Below are positions 14,280 through 23,620 of a stretch of 33,378 nt of DNA, in pieces; the first letter of the stretch is position 1; each line of letters opens with the position of its first letter. The DNA lies in NCBI GenBank assembly GCA_903958995.1, contig CAJBVG010000111.1:1-33378 (forward strand). Direction: 5' to 3'. The notes beneath the pieces are model-generated. The model saw nothing but the letters and a program-made list of their open reading frames with translations. It was not told the DNA's origin and did not search any database. The position numbers and the translations under genes were made by a program. Source of the stretch: an uncultured bacterium. GTDB taxonomy: Bacteria > Bacteroidota > Bacteroidia > Sphingobacteriales > Sphingobacteriaceae.

Positions 14280-15206
14280 TTAACGCTTTGTACTTTCGAC
14301 TAAAGCCTTAATTCCTGCTTTTGGGGTAGTTGCAGAAATTCCAAATCGTTTCTCGAATTTCGAACTATCAAAAATATAATCTTGATTATATTGATACATC
14401 ATTTCCGGAAATTCCTTCATCATTGGAATAAATAGCCCAAGTATATTAATCAACCAAACAGGAACCATTTGAATTTTCGATTCCACTTTTAACTCATCGG
14501 CAATTAATTGAATCCATTGAGCATTCGTTAGTTTCTCTGACGTAGTTGGAACATGCCAAACTTGATTGTAAGCATCTGGAGTATTTCCAAGTAATGCTGT
14601 AGCCATGGCGGCATCTGGAGTATAGGTATAAGTGTGGATTTTATTTACATCACCAAAAGCTTGTGCTTTTTTGCCTTTCAATAAATTTTCAAGCACCATA
14701 AGATTTAAGGCACTGGTTTTATTTTCTGGACCATAAAAATCAGCAGACCTTGCGATAAGTGCAGTAAGTGAACCGTTATCCACTTCCTTCATTATCATCT
14801 CGTGCAATTCTTGTCTTACCACTCCTTTTTTGCTTGGTGCATTAATTGCAGTAGATTCTGTCATGTGAGGAATAGCTGACTGATCATACATGTATACATT
14901 ATCAAAGAATACAAGTTTTGATTTGTGTTTTTTGCATGCATTAATTACTGCTTCGAGAAAACGAGGCCATGTTTTTTGCCATACACTCAACTTATACTCG
15001 AAGCCTATCACTACATAAACAACTTCACTACCTTCAATGGCTTTGTCGAGTTGCGATAGATCATTCGCATCCATCGGATAAAGTTCATCCGTTGAATTAA
15101 CTTTCTTCGGATTTCTACTGACTAAACGAATATTATCCGTAAATTTTTTTAATTCTTTTGCTAATGGCGCTCCAATTGCGCCGCCTGAGCCTAGTATTGT
15201 TTGCAT
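14280..15206 (-). CDS. NAD(P)H-binding epimerase/dehydratase-like oxidoreductase (NmrA-like)
   Basis: This 308-residue protein starts with a Rossmann motif 'LGSGGAIG' (5-12), then 'VYVVIGFEY', 'LVFFDNVYMYD', and 'RSADFYGPEN', typical of atypical SDRs of the NAD-dependent epimerase/NmrA type. The catalytic Tyr-x-x-x-Lys is not evident, so it may bind nucleotide without classical SDR chemistry or reduce an unknown substrate. It precedes the TIGR03643 gene by 58 bases on the same strand and could be the first gene of that unit. Upstream lies a short heptad array and no clear -7 element. Confidence 0.78.
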   Translation of the reverse strand: MQTILGSGGAIGAPLAKELKKFTDNIRLVSRNPKKVNSTDELYPMDANDLSQLDKAIEGSEVVYVVIGFEYKLSVWQKTWPRFLEAVINACKKHKSKLVFFDNVYMYDQSAIPHMTESTAINAPSKKGVVRQELHEMIMKEVDNGSLTALIARSADFYGPENKTSALNLMVLENLLKGKKAQAFGDVNKIHTYTYTPDAAMATALLGNTPDAYNQVWHVPTTSEKLTNAQWIQLIADELKVESKIQMVPVWLINILGLFIPMMKEFPEMMYQYNQDYIFDSSKFEKRFGISATTPKAGIKALVESTKR

Positions 15207-15212
15207 GAGAGA

Positions 15213-15240
15213 GATAAGTATAATTGATAATTGAAATTAC
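15213..15240. repeat. Short heptad array in the leader of the NmrA-like gene
   Basis: Two identical units ATAATTG (15220-15226 and 15227-15233) are flanked by related 7-base units GATAAGT and AAATTAC. The array starts 7 bases upstream of the ATG at 15206 and has the same period as other gaps in this window. Confidence 0.4.
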
Positions 15241-15303
15241 AAAATAAAACTAAACTCGTTAAACATTAACAATAATAATACTCAATATAAAGTACTTGGT
15301 AAT

Positions 15304-17094
15304 CTAAAAGCAATACTTATTCTCTTCGATTAATTTCTTAGCAATACGTTGACGAGCTTCTTTTAAATTCATTGGTTCAATCTTCGTAAATCTACGAAGA
15401 CCCATCAGCATCATGCGTTGTTCATCACCTTCTGCAAAAGAGTTGATGGCTTCTTTGCCTTGTATGTATGCTTTATCGAGCGACTCGTGTAGATACACTC
15501 TAGCCATATCAATCTGCAATGCCACTTCAGCTTCAGAATGTATTGATGCTAATTTTTCAGCACGCAATAATGCACTTTCTGCGATGTAAACTAAGCTTGC
15601 CATATCAGCAATATTCATGAGTATCTCTTGCTCTTTCGCTAAAGTCATCATGAATTTTTGCACCGCTGATCCTGCAACCATTAATGTTGCTTTCTTTAAA
15701 TTTAGTAATGCCTTTTTCTCTTTCGCAAAAAATCCATCATCCTCTGCTCCGAAATCTGGAATCTCCATTAACTCTTTAGCAACATTCATTGCTGGCGTCA
15801 TTAAATCTAATTCCCCTTTCATCGCACGCTTCAACATCATATCTACTGTGAGTAATCTGTTAATTTCATTGGTGCCTTCGAATATTCTATTGATACGCGC
15901 ATCACGGTAAGCTCTATCCATTGGAGCCTCTGCTGAGTAACCCATACCTCCATAAATTTGAACTCCTTCATCGACTACATAATCCAAGGTTTCCGAGCCG
16001 TATACTTTTAGTACCGCACATTCTACCGCGTATTGTTCTGTACTTTTCAATTTCGCTTTCCCCGAATCCATTCCACCAGCTACTAATGCATCATAGGCAT
16101 CGTCGATATTCTGACCTGCACGATAAGCCGCAGCTTCTGTACACCAAATTTTAGTCGCCATCTCTGCTAACTTATATCGTATAGCACCGTATTTAGAAAT
16201 TGGAATATTAAACTGTATTCTTTCGTTCGAATAATTAATGGCTTTACTAGTTACTTCTTTACAAGCTCCAATAGCTGATGCACATAATTTTATTCTACCA
16301 ATATTTAAAATATTTACAGCAATCTTAAATCCATTTTGTCTTTCTGATAATAAATTTTCTACTGGAACTTTACAATCGTTAAAAAATACTTGTCGTGTTG
16401 ATGACCCTTTAATTCCCATTTTATGTTCTTCGGGATTCATCGTAATTCCTCCGAAAGATTTTTCAATAATGAAGGCTGATAAATTTTCATCATCATCTAT
16501 TTTCGCAAATACAGTAAACACATCTGCAAAACCTGCATTGGTAATCCACATTTTTTGCCCGTTGATGATGTAATGTTTTCCATCTTCCGATAATTTTGCT
16601 TTTGTTTTCCCTGAGTTAGCATCCGAACCTGCATTCGGTTCAGTTAAGCAATATGCGGCTTTCCATTCTCCACTCGCTAGCTTCGGAATGTACTTCGCTT
16701 TTTGTTCTTCGTTACCATAATACAAAATTGGCAAGGTGCCAATACCTGTATGTGCTGATAAAGCTACCGCGAATGAATGTCCTGCTCCAACTTTTTCAGT
16801 AACAAGCATCGATGAATTAAAATCTTTACCGAAACCACCATATACCTCAGGCACTGAAACTCCTAATAAACCAAGCTCTCCAGCTTTATTCATTAAGCTT
16901 TCCATTAATCCTTCTTCCTGACTATCGATTCTATCGAGATTCGGATTCACTTCTGCTTCTAAAAAATCCACACAAGTTTGAGCAATCATTTTTTGCTCTT
17001 CAGTCCATTCTTCTGGTATAAAAATATCTTGAGCTAACGTTTCTTTAATTAGAAACTCTCCGCCTTTTGTTAGTGTTTTATCTGTAGTTGCCAT
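15304..17094 (-). CDS. fadE: Acyl-CoA dehydrogenase (FadE-like)
   Basis: This 596-residue flavoenzyme has the acyl-CoA dehydrogenase signatures 'AAYCLTEPNAGSDANS', 'WITNAGFADVFTVFAK' and 'QIYGGMGYSAEAPMDRAYRD' followed by 'FEGTNEINR', which carries the expected catalytic glutamate. A C-terminal helical extension of about 170 residues makes it longer than the 380-residue human-type enzymes but close to Bacillus FadE. It oxidises acyl-CoA to trans-2-enoyl-CoA, passing electrons to ETF. It is the last gene of a leftward beta-oxidation operon, 16 bases after the thiolase gene. The order hydroxyacyl-CoA dehydrogenase, thiolase, acyl-CoA dehydrogenase matches B. subtilis fadNAE. Confidence 0.92.
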   Translation of the reverse strand: MATTDKTLTKGGEFLIKETLAQDIFIPEEWTEEQKMIAQTCVDFLEAEVNPNLDRIDSQEEGLMESLMNKAGELGLLGVSVPEVYGGFGKDFNSSMLVTEKVGAGHSFAVALSAHTGIGTLPILYYGNEEQKAKYIPKLASGEWKAAYCLTEPNAGSDANSGKTKAKLSEDGKHYIINGQKMWITNAGFADVFTVFAKIDDDENLSAFIIEKSFGGITMNPEEHKMGIKGSSTRQVFFNDCKVPVENLLSERQNGFKIAVNILNIGRIKLCASAIGACKEVTSKAINYSNERIQFNIPISKYGAIRYKLAEMATKIWCTEAAAYRAGQNIDDAYDALVAGGMDSGKAKLKSTEQYAVECAVLKVYGSETLDYVVDEGVQIYGGMGYSAEAPMDRAYRDARINRIFEGTNEINRLLTVDMMLKRAMKGELDLMTPAMNVAKELMEIPDFGAEDDGFFAKEKKALLNLKKATLMVAGSAVQKFMMTLAKEQEILMNIADMASLVYIAESALLRAEKLASIHSEAEVALQIDMARVYLHESLDKAYIQGKEAINSFAEGDEQRMMLMGLRRFTKIEPMNLKEARQRIAKKLIEENKYCF

Positions 17095-17110
17095 ATTATT
17101 GTATTAAGTA

Positions 17111-18289
17111 TTATAGTATTTCAAAAATTCCTGCCGCACCTTGACCCGCACCAACGCACATCGTCACCATTCCATATTTATTATTTCTTCTTCGCATTTC
17201 ACCAAAAAGTTGTACACTAAGTTTTGCACCTGAGCAACCCAATGGATGCCCTAATGCTATTGCTCCACCGTTCACATTGACGATATCTTGATTCAATCCC
17301 AATGTTCTTATTACCGCTAATGATTGTGATGCAAATGCTTCGTTCAATTCAATTAATTCGATGTCGGCTAATTTCATGTTTGCTGCTTTCAATGCCATTG
17401 GTATTGCTTCCACAGGACCAATACCCATAATTCTTGGAGGTACACCTGCAACAGAATAAGAAACTAATTTTGCGATAGGTTTTACATTTAATCGTTTCAG
17501 CATTTCTTCTGATACAACTAAAACAAAAGCAGCACCATCTGACGTTTGAGAAGAGTTACCAGCAGTAACCGATCCACCTGCATCAAACACCGGTTTTAAC
17601 TTTGCTAATTTTTGAATATCAGTATCGGCACGTGGACCTTCATCTGTATCAAAAACAGTTGTACGTGTTTTCTTTTTACCATTCGCATCAAGATATATTT
17701 CTTCAATATTGATAGGAACAATCCCATCTTTAAATCGACCTTCATTTATGGCTGCAACTGCTTTTTGATGTGATGCAAATGAGAACGCATCTTGATCTTC
17801 TCGTGATACATTATATTCTTTAGCAACAGCTTCAGCTGTTAAGCCCATTCCCCAATAGTAATCAGGATTGTTTTTCGCAACTTCATAATTGGGTACAACT
17901 TTCCATCCACCAAAAGGAATTGGCGACATGGTTTCAACACCACCTGCAATAATACAATGCGACATGCCTGCACGAATTTTAGCCGTTGCTATAGCAATGG
18001 TTTCTAAACCCGATGCACAATAACGATTAACAGTCATGCCCGGGACCTTATCCGTTTTTAATCCCATCAAGGAAATCATTCTTCCTATGTTTAAGCCTTG
18101 CTCCGCTTCAGGTGTAGCGTTACCAACAATCACATCATCTATCCACTCTTTTTCTAATTGAGGGAATTCTAACATCATATGTGAAATCACATCCGATGCT
18201 AAATCATCCGGACGATAAAAACGCAGTTTACCACGAGGGGCTTTCCCTACTGCTGAACGATATCCTGCAATTATATAAGCTTCTTTCAT
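17111..18289 (-). CDS. fadA: Acetyl-CoA acyltransferase (3-ketoacyl-CoA thiolase)
   Basis: The 392-residue thiolase has all three active-site elements: Cys91 in 'NRYCASGLETIA', His348 in 'LGHPLGCSGA' and Cys378 in 'MCVGAGQGAAG'. It cleaves 3-ketoacyl-CoA to acetyl-CoA and a shortened acyl-CoA in the last beta-oxidation step. The start lies one base after the stop of the hydroxyacyl-CoA dehydrogenase gene, and the two products would be expected to act together. Operon context favours a degradative thiolase over a biosynthetic acetoacetyl-CoA thiolase. Confidence 0.94.
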   Translation of the reverse strand: MKEAYIIAGYRSAVGKAPRGKLRFYRPDDLASDVISHMMLEFPQLEKEWIDDVIVGNATPEAEQGLNIGRMISLMGLKTDKVPGMTVNRYCASGLETIAIATAKIRAGMSHCIIAGGVETMSPIPFGGWKVVPNYEVAKNNPDYYWGMGLTAEAVAKEYNVSREDQDAFSFASHQKAVAAINEGRFKDGIVPINIEEIYLDANGKKKTRTTVFDTDEGPRADTDIQKLAKLKPVFDAGGSVTAGNSSQTSDGAAFVLVVSEEMLKRLNVKPIAKLVSYSVAGVPPRIMGIGPVEAIPMALKAANMKLADIELIELNEAFASQSLAVIRTLGLNQDIVNVNGGAIALGHPLGCSGAKLSVQLFGEMRRRNNKYGMVTMCVGAGQGAAGIFEIL

Positions 18290-18290
18290 A

Positions 18291-20693
18291 TTAATTTCTT
18301 AGCGGTTTACCACCTTTTAAAATGGCTTGTAATCTTTCTAATGTTTTTCTTTCTGTACAAAGCGATAAAAATGCTTCACGCTCTAGGTCTAATAAATATT
18401 GTTCAGAAACAAGTGTTGGTTCACTCAAATCTCCACCACATAATACATATCCTAATTTTTCAGAAATCTTTTTATCGTGTTCGGAAATATAATGACCAGA
18501 GTACATGGTGTTAGCACCGGCATATACCATACCTAATCCTTGTCTGCCTAATACTCTAATATCTGTTCGCTCTGTAGGTCTTATATAACCAGCCTCTGCG
18601 AGCTCAATTGCTTTTTGTTTCGCATCAGTAAGTAATCTATTTTGATTCATACTAATGCTGTATTGACCTTGTTTCAAGTATCCTAATTCAAAAGCTTCTT
18701 CAGCAGAAGTAGAAACTTTTGCCATACCAATAGTTAAGAATTTTTCACGAAGTGTGTTCAATTGATAATCTCCATCGCGATAAGCATCAGCAAAACGCAA
18801 TGCAAATTCTTTAGAACCACCGCCACCAGGAATAACACCTACACCAAACTCTACTAATCCCATATAGGTTTCTGCATTAGCTTGTACATGGTCAGCATGT
18901 AAACATAATTCACAACCACCACCAAGTGTTAAATGATGAGGAGCAGCAACAACTGGTATTGATGAGTAACGTACACGCATCATTGTTTTCTGAAACTGAC
19001 GAATAGCAAAATCGATTTCATCGTATTCTTGCTCAACTGCCATCATAAATATCATGGCAATATTTGCGCCCGCTGAAAAATTCGCACCTTGATTTCCTAC
19101 TACTAAGCCTCTGAAATCTTGTTCGGCTAAATCAATGGCTTTGTTAATACCCATTAGTACTTCACCACCAATGGAATTCATTTTAGTATGAAATTCACAA
19201 TTCAAGATACCATCACCTAAATCGGTTATGGTTACTCCAGAATTACCCCATACTTTTTTGGTATTTCTTATATTATCTAAAATGATAAATGATTCTGCAC
19301 CTGGTATCGATTTAAATTCTTTTGAGAATTGGTCATAATATTTTACTTGTGTATTCTCTGCAGAATAAAAAGATGATTTACCAGAGGCTAACATTTCTGT
19401 AATCCATGGCGCAACGGTCAGACCTTCTTTTAACATGGCATCTACGGTGCGTTGTACACCCAATACATCCCATATCTGAAACGGACCAAGCTCCCACCCA
19501 AATCCGGCACGCATAGCATCATCTAATCGGAATAAATCGTCGGTAATTTCTGGGATTCTATTGCTACAGTATGCGAACAACATGTGCATGGTTTTACGGA
19601 AGAAAATCCCTGCAGTATCGGTAGCGGTATTTAAAAATTGTAATCTATCTTTAAGATTATCCATGGTTTTCATGGCTTCTAAAGAAGATGATTTGAATTT
19701 CTGTTTAGGTTCGTAGTCTAATGTTTTTAAGTTAAGAGATAAAATTTCTTTTTCTCCTTTTTCGTTTTTCGTTTTCTTATAGAAACCTTGCTTAGTCTTA
19801 TCACCTAACCAATTGTTGGCTTCCATTTTAGCAATAAATTCAGGGACTATGAATGCATCTTTGGATTCGTCATTCGGTAAATTATCTTGTAATCCACGCG
19901 CAACTTTAATTAAGGTATCTAAACCAACCACATCAGTAGTTCTGAACGTAGCTGACTTAGGTCGACCTACAATGGTACCGGTATAACGATCCACTTCATC
20001 AATACTTAATCCCATTTCTTCAACCATATGGAATAAAGACAATATAGAGAACACTCCAATTCGATTCGCTATAAATGCTGGAGTATCTTTGCACAATACC
20101 GTTGTTTTTCCTAAATACAAATCGCCGTAATGCAAAAGAAAATCGACTACCGATTGGTCTGTATCTGTAGTAGGAATAACTTCTAATAATGGTAGATAAC
20201 GAGGAGGATTAAAGAAATGTGTTCCACAAAAATTCTTTTTAAAATCTTCGGACCTATTCGCGGTCATCAAGTGAATTGGAATTCCAGAAGTATTAGATGT
20301 AATTAAAGAACCTGGTTTCCTAAATTGTTCTACCTTTTCAAATAGGCTTTGCTTAATGCCTAGATTTTCTACAACAACTTCAATCACCCAATCACAATCT
20401 TGTATCCACGACAAATGATCATCAAAGTTTCCTGTCTTAATTAGTTTTGCAGTTGACTTTGTAAATACTGCAGAAGGGTTTGATGAAAGCGTTTGCTTCA
20501 AAGCTTCATTAACAATTCTATTTTTTACTATTGGATTATCTAATGTTAATCCCGATGCAGTTTCAGTATCTGTTAATGCTTTTGGTGCGATATCGAGTAA
20601 ACAAACTGAAACCCCTGCATTGGCAAAGTGACATGCAATTCTTGATCCCATTACTCCGGAACCCAATACTGCTACCTTATTTATTTTTCTCAT
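18291..20693 (-). CDS. fadN: Bifunctional 3-hydroxyacyl-CoA dehydrogenase/enoyl-CoA hydratase (FadN-like)
   Basis: I chose the ATG at 20693 ('MRKINKVAVLGSGVMG'), 10 bases after the upstream stop; a frame from 20735 would overlap the acyl-CoA synthetase by 32 bases and add 14 atypical residues. The 800-residue protein has an N-terminal NAD-binding dehydrogenase ('LGSGVMGSRIA', 'SNTSGIPI', 'GTHFFNPPRYLPLLEVIP'), and an enoyl-CoA hydratase domain in the C-terminal third, where both crotonase glutamates are present ('GGGCELCLHAD' and 'GLVEFGVGVIPGGGG'). This order is the reverse of E. coli FadB and the same as B. subtilis FadN. It converts trans-2-enoyl-CoA through L-3-hydroxyacyl-CoA to 3-ketoacyl-CoA. 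Confidence 0.92.
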   Translation of the reverse strand: MRKINKVAVLGSGVMGSRIACHFANAGVSVCLLDIAPKALTDTETASGLTLDNPIVKNRIVNEALKQTLSSNPSAVFTKSTAKLIKTGNFDDHLSWIQDCDWVIEVVVENLGIKQSLFEKVEQFRKPGSLITSNTSGIPIHLMTANRSEDFKKNFCGTHFFNPPRYLPLLEVIPTTDTDQSVVDFLLHYGDLYLGKTTVLCKDTPAFIANRIGVFSILSLFHMVEEMGLSIDEVDRYTGTIVGRPKSATFRTTDVVGLDTLIKVARGLQDNLPNDESKDAFIVPEFIAKMEANNWLGDKTKQGFYKKTKNEKGEKEILSLNLKTLDYEPKQKFKSSSLEAMKTMDNLKDRLQFLNTATDTAGIFFRKTMHMLFAYCSNRIPEITDDLFRLDDAMRAGFGWELGPFQIWDVLGVQRTVDAMLKEGLTVAPWITEMLASGKSSFYSAENTQVKYYDQFSKEFKSIPGAESFIILDNIRNTKKVWGNSGVTITDLGDGILNCEFHTKMNSIGGEVLMGINKAIDLAEQDFRGLVVGNQGANFSAGANIAMIFMMAVEQEYDEIDFAIRQFQKTMMRVRYSSIPVVAAPHHLTLGGGCELCLHADHVQANAETYMGLVEFGVGVIPGGGGSKEFALRFADAYRDGDYQLNTLREKFLTIGMAKVSTSAEEAFELGYLKQGQYSISMNQNRLLTDAKQKAIELAEAGYIRPTERTDIRVLGRQGLGMVYAGANTMYSGHYISEHDKKISEKLGYVLCGGDLSEPTLVSEQYLLDLEREAFLSLCTERKTLERLQAILKGGKPLRN

Positions 20694-20703
20694 TGTAATT
20701 TCT

Positions 20704-22467
20704 TTATGCATATAGTTTTTCAATACCCTCAGCATATTTAGCGAGTATCGCTTTTCTCTTCATACTTAATTTTGGTGTTAACTCGCCTTCGTCGATACTA
20801 AACTCACGAGGCAACAGAATAAACTTTTTCATTTGTTCCCAACTGCCAAGTGTTTGATTTAAGTGGTCTACTTCTTTTTGTATTCGAGCTATAATTACAG
20901 GTTCATTTACCATAAGCTCATTAGTTGAGTATGCGATTCCTTTAATTACACACCAATCTTTTAAATGCTTAAATTCTGGGATTATTAGTGCGGCAGGGAA
21001 TCTTCTGTTTTCTCCAATCACCATAATCTGCTCAATGAATTTAGACTCTTTAAATTTATTCTCGATCATTTGCGGTGCGATGTATTTACCGCCAGCAGTT
21101 TTGAATATTTCTTTTTTGCGATCCGTAATTTTTAAATAACGATTCTGCACCCACTCTCCAATATCACCTGTATGAAACCAACCATCAGCATCTAATACTT
21201 CATTAGTTGCTTCTTCATTTTTATAATAACCTTTCATGATGTTCGGACCACGCGCTAATATCTCACCATCACTTGCAATCTTTACTTCTACACCTGGTAT
21301 TACTGGACCAACAGTACCGAACCAACGCATGCCTTTATCTATCCCATTTACAGCTACTACAGGTGATGTTTCTGTTAAACCATAACCCTGAAGCACCGGG
21401 ATTTTAGCTGCCCAAAACACTCTCGCCAAACGTTCTTGCAATGCAGCACCACCAGCGCATATAGCTAATATTTCACCACCTAAAGCAGCACGCCATTTGT
21501 TGAAAATAATTTTGTTTGCAATAGATAATTGGAATTCATACCACCATCCATTTGCTCCATCATATTCATACTTTAACCCTAAATCTAAAGCCCAGAAAAA
21601 TATTGCTTTTTTAATTCCCTTTTGCTCTGATCCTACTGCTACAATTTTATCGAATACCTTTTCTAATAAGCGAGGTACCGTAGTAAACATATGAGGATTT
21701 ATTTCTTTTAAATTGTCTGAAATCTTTTCTAAACTTTCTGCATAATATATACTAACTCCCTTGCTCAAATACATATATACTACCATGCGTTCGAAGATAT
21801 GCGACAATGGAAGAAAACTTAATGCTTTGTGTGAACCTTCAGGAATAAGTGGATTTGATGATTTGAAATTACTTACAATATTATCATGGGTAAGCATTAC
21901 ACCTTTTGGATTCCCAGTTGTTCCTGATGTATAAATTAAGGTAAGGATATCATCTGGTTTAACTTGTTCTCTATAGGCAATTATTTTATCCATTTCTGCT
22001 GGATCGCCCATTTCTTTTAATTCATCCCAATGTTTAACGTCCGAATGATTAATCTCTTCATAACTGAAAATATATTGAAGATCTGGGCATTCACTTTTAA
22101 CACTGATAATTTTTTGATATAAATCTTCAGTTGCAACAAATACTACTTTAGTTTCTGAATTAATTAAAATGTATTTTAAATCTGCTTCAGAAAGTGTTGG
22201 GTATAAAGGCAAATGAATTGCACCCATTTGCATTACCGCAAAATCAACAACATTCCATTCGGGCCTGTTCGGCGACATGTTTGCAATTTTATCGTCTTTC
22301 TTAATGCCTAATTTCAGAAGTCCTAAACTTAATTCGTCTACTTGACTAATAAATGACTCCGTAGTAAGTCCGACCCACTCTCCATCTTTCTTTGCAGAAA
22401 AAATAGTTTTCCCAGGGTAATACATCTCAAGAAATGGCAATAAATCAAATACTCTAGTCATATTCAT
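20704..22467 (-). CDS. fadD: Long-chain acyl-CoA synthetase (AMP-forming)
   Basis: This 587-residue adenylate-forming enzyme has the P-loop-like 'IYTSGTTGNPKGVML' (178-192), 'GYGLTETSPVV', and 'GWFHTGDIGEW' followed by 'ITDRKKEIFKTAGGKYI'. It resembles the long-chain fatty-acid CoA ligases (FACS/FAA type) with a region around 270-330 that fits the long-chain class. It activates free fatty acids with ATP and CoA, the entry step to beta-oxidation. It is the first gene of the operon, with a leader of about 115 bases from the predicted promoter at 22587-22616. A second in-frame ATG two codons in is an alternative start. Confidence 0.93.
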   Translation of the reverse strand: MNMTRVFDLLPFLEMYYPGKTIFSAKKDGEWVGLTTESFISQVDELSLGLLKLGIKKDDKIANMSPNRPEWNVVDFAVMQMGAIHLPLYPTLSEADLKYILINSETKVVFVATEDLYQKIISVKSECPDLQYIFSYEEINHSDVKHWDELKEMGDPAEMDKIIAYREQVKPDDILTLIYTSGTTGNPKGVMLTHDNIVSNFKSSNPLIPEGSHKALSFLPLSHIFERMVVYMYLSKGVSIYYAESLEKISDNLKEINPHMFTTVPRLLEKVFDKIVAVGSEQKGIKKAIFFWALDLGLKYEYDGANGWWYEFQLSIANKIIFNKWRAALGGEILAICAGGAALQERLARVFWAAKIPVLQGYGLTETSPVVAVNGIDKGMRWFGTVGPVIPGVEVKIASDGEILARGPNIMKGYYKNEEATNEVLDADGWFHTGDIGEWVQNRYLKITDRKKEIFKTAGGKYIAPQMIENKFKESKFIEQIMVIGENRRFPAALIIPEFKHLKDWCVIKGIAYSTNELMVNEPVIIARIQKEVDHLNQTLGSWEQMKKFILLPREFSIDEGELTPKLSMKRKAILAKYAEGIEKLYA

Positions 22468-22560
22468 ATTAACAGGTGTTTTTTGAATAAGTTACGAATT
22501 ATTTTCTATTCAAGTATCTATAAATAACAATATATTAGTGAAATTAGCGTAGAAAGTAAA

Positions 22561-22585
22561 ACTATATACCATTTCAGTATATAGT
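22561..22585. promoter_or_regulatory. Perfect 9-7-9 inverted repeat, candidate operator of the divergent fad/nitronate monooxygenase genes
   Basis: ACTATATAC, seven bases, then GTATATAGT: perfect 9-base arms. It overlaps the predicted start site (about 22582) of the leftward fad promoter. It also lies just upstream of a near-consensus -7 box (TATATTTA, 22599-22606) for the rightward gene. A repressor bound here could block both directions. Size and symmetry suit TetR-family dimers, the usual class of fad repressor in many bacteria, but no regulator gene is in the window. Confidence 0.6.
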
Positions 22586-22586
22586 A

Positions 22587-22616
22587 CAAATATATTACTA
22601 TATTTAAATAAAACAA
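22587..22616 (-). promoter_or_regulatory. Promoter of the leftward beta-oxidation operon
   Basis: On the minus strand, TTG (22616-22614) is followed after 19 bases by TATATTTG (22594-22587). Both elements and the spacing fit the Bacteroidota consensus (TTG, 17-23 bases, TAnnTTTG). The start site would be about 22583-22581, inside the 9-7-9 inverted repeat. Confidence 0.65.
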
Positions 22617-22620
22617 GATT

Positions 22621-23616
22621 ATGAGTACAAAATATAACTTTTCTGCTGAACTGAGTCTAAAAATGCCCATTATAATGGCTCCTATGTTTTTAGTGACAAA
22701 TATGCCGATGCTGAAAGCTTCAATTGATGCTGGAATACTTGGCGTATTCCCAACATTGAACTTTAGAAAAGATGGGGAATTAGATACCGTATTGACTGAA
22801 ATATTAGCATACAGAGAAGGTAAAACTCATGGAAATATCGGTGTAAATCTTATTGTTCAGAAGTCGAACATCTTATTTGAAAAGCATTTAGAAGTATGTG
22901 TAAAACATAAAGTTCCCTTTTATATCACATCACTAGGATCGCCAGCAAGAGTAATAGAAGCAGCACATCAATACGGAGCAAAAGTATATTGTGATGTTAC
23001 CAATTTAGTACACGCGAAAAAATGTTTTGATTTAGGATGTGATGGCTTTATAGCCGTTGGGCAAGGTGCTGGTGGACATGCAGGCAATAATCCATTACAG
23101 GTATTAGTACCTGCACTTCATAAGGAATTCCCGAACATGCCTATTGTTGCAGCAGGAGGAATTGCAACTGGAGAAGGCTTGTTATCTGTTATGGCATTAG
23201 GAGCTTGTGCAGCTTCCATTGGTACTCGTTTTATAGCTAGTACCGAAGCAAGTGTTAGCGCTGAATATAAAAATGGGATTGTGAATTCTGAAATGGATGA
23301 TATTGTATTAACCGAAAAAATTTCGGGTACGCCATGTACCATTATTAATACTCCATACGCACAAAAAATCGGATACACTCAAAACTGGTTCGAGAAATTT
23401 ATGTCGAAAAATAAACGCACGAAAAAATATTTTAAAATGTTCACCCAACTGAAAGGCATGAAACTATTAGGGAAATCAACCCTTTCGGGCTCTTATGAAA
23501 CGTTATGGTGCGCAGGGAAATCGGTTTCGCTAATTAATGATGTGCAACCAATTCATACTATTGTTGAACAGATTTCAATAGAGTATACTAGTGCTTTAAA
23601 AGAATTGGGACAATAG
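22621..23616 (+). CDS. Nitronate monooxygenase-like flavoprotein (2-nitropropane dioxygenase family)
   Basis: The 331-residue protein is a FMN-binding TIM barrel with 'MPIIMAPMF' at strand 1, 'VGQGAGGHAGN' (147-156, His153 at the usual catalytic position), 'VAAGGIATGEGL' and 'ASIGTRFIAS' for FMN phosphate binding. Members oxidise alkyl nitronates; related FabK proteins are enoyl-ACP reductases, and annotation within the family is uncertain. The gene diverges from the fad operon and shares its putative operator, so a role linked to acyl-CoA or fatty-acid handling is plausible. It is followed by a heptad tandem repeat and then by a hotdog-fold gene on the same strand. Confidence 0.82.
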   Translation: MSTKYNFSAELSLKMPIIMAPMFLVTNMPMLKASIDAGILGVFPTLNFRKDGELDTVLTEILAYREGKTHGNIGVNLIVQKSNILFEKHLEVCVKHKVPFYITSLGSPARVIEAAHQYGAKVYCDVTNLVHAKKCFDLGCDGFIAVGQGAGGHAGNNPLQVLVPALHKEFPNMPIVAAGGIATGEGLLSVMALGACAASIGTRFIASTEASVSAEYKNGIVNSEMDDIVLTEKISGTPCTIINTPYAQKIGYTQNWFEKFMSKNKRTKKYFKMFTQLKGMKLLGKSTLSGSYETLWCAGKSVSLINDVQPIHTIVEQISIEYTSALKELGQ

Positions 23617-23620
23617 AAAT

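Noticed and set aside
15617-16921. Several plus-strand open frames opposite the acyl-CoA dehydrogenase gene
   Set aside because: They are antisense shadows of a strongly conserved coding gene and show no recognisable family or start context.
20694-20735. Upstream ATG for the hydroxyacyl-CoA dehydrogenase gene
   Set aside because: It would overlap the acyl-CoA synthetase by 32 bases and put 14 residues before the Rossmann strand; the ATG at 20693 gives a normal FadN start.
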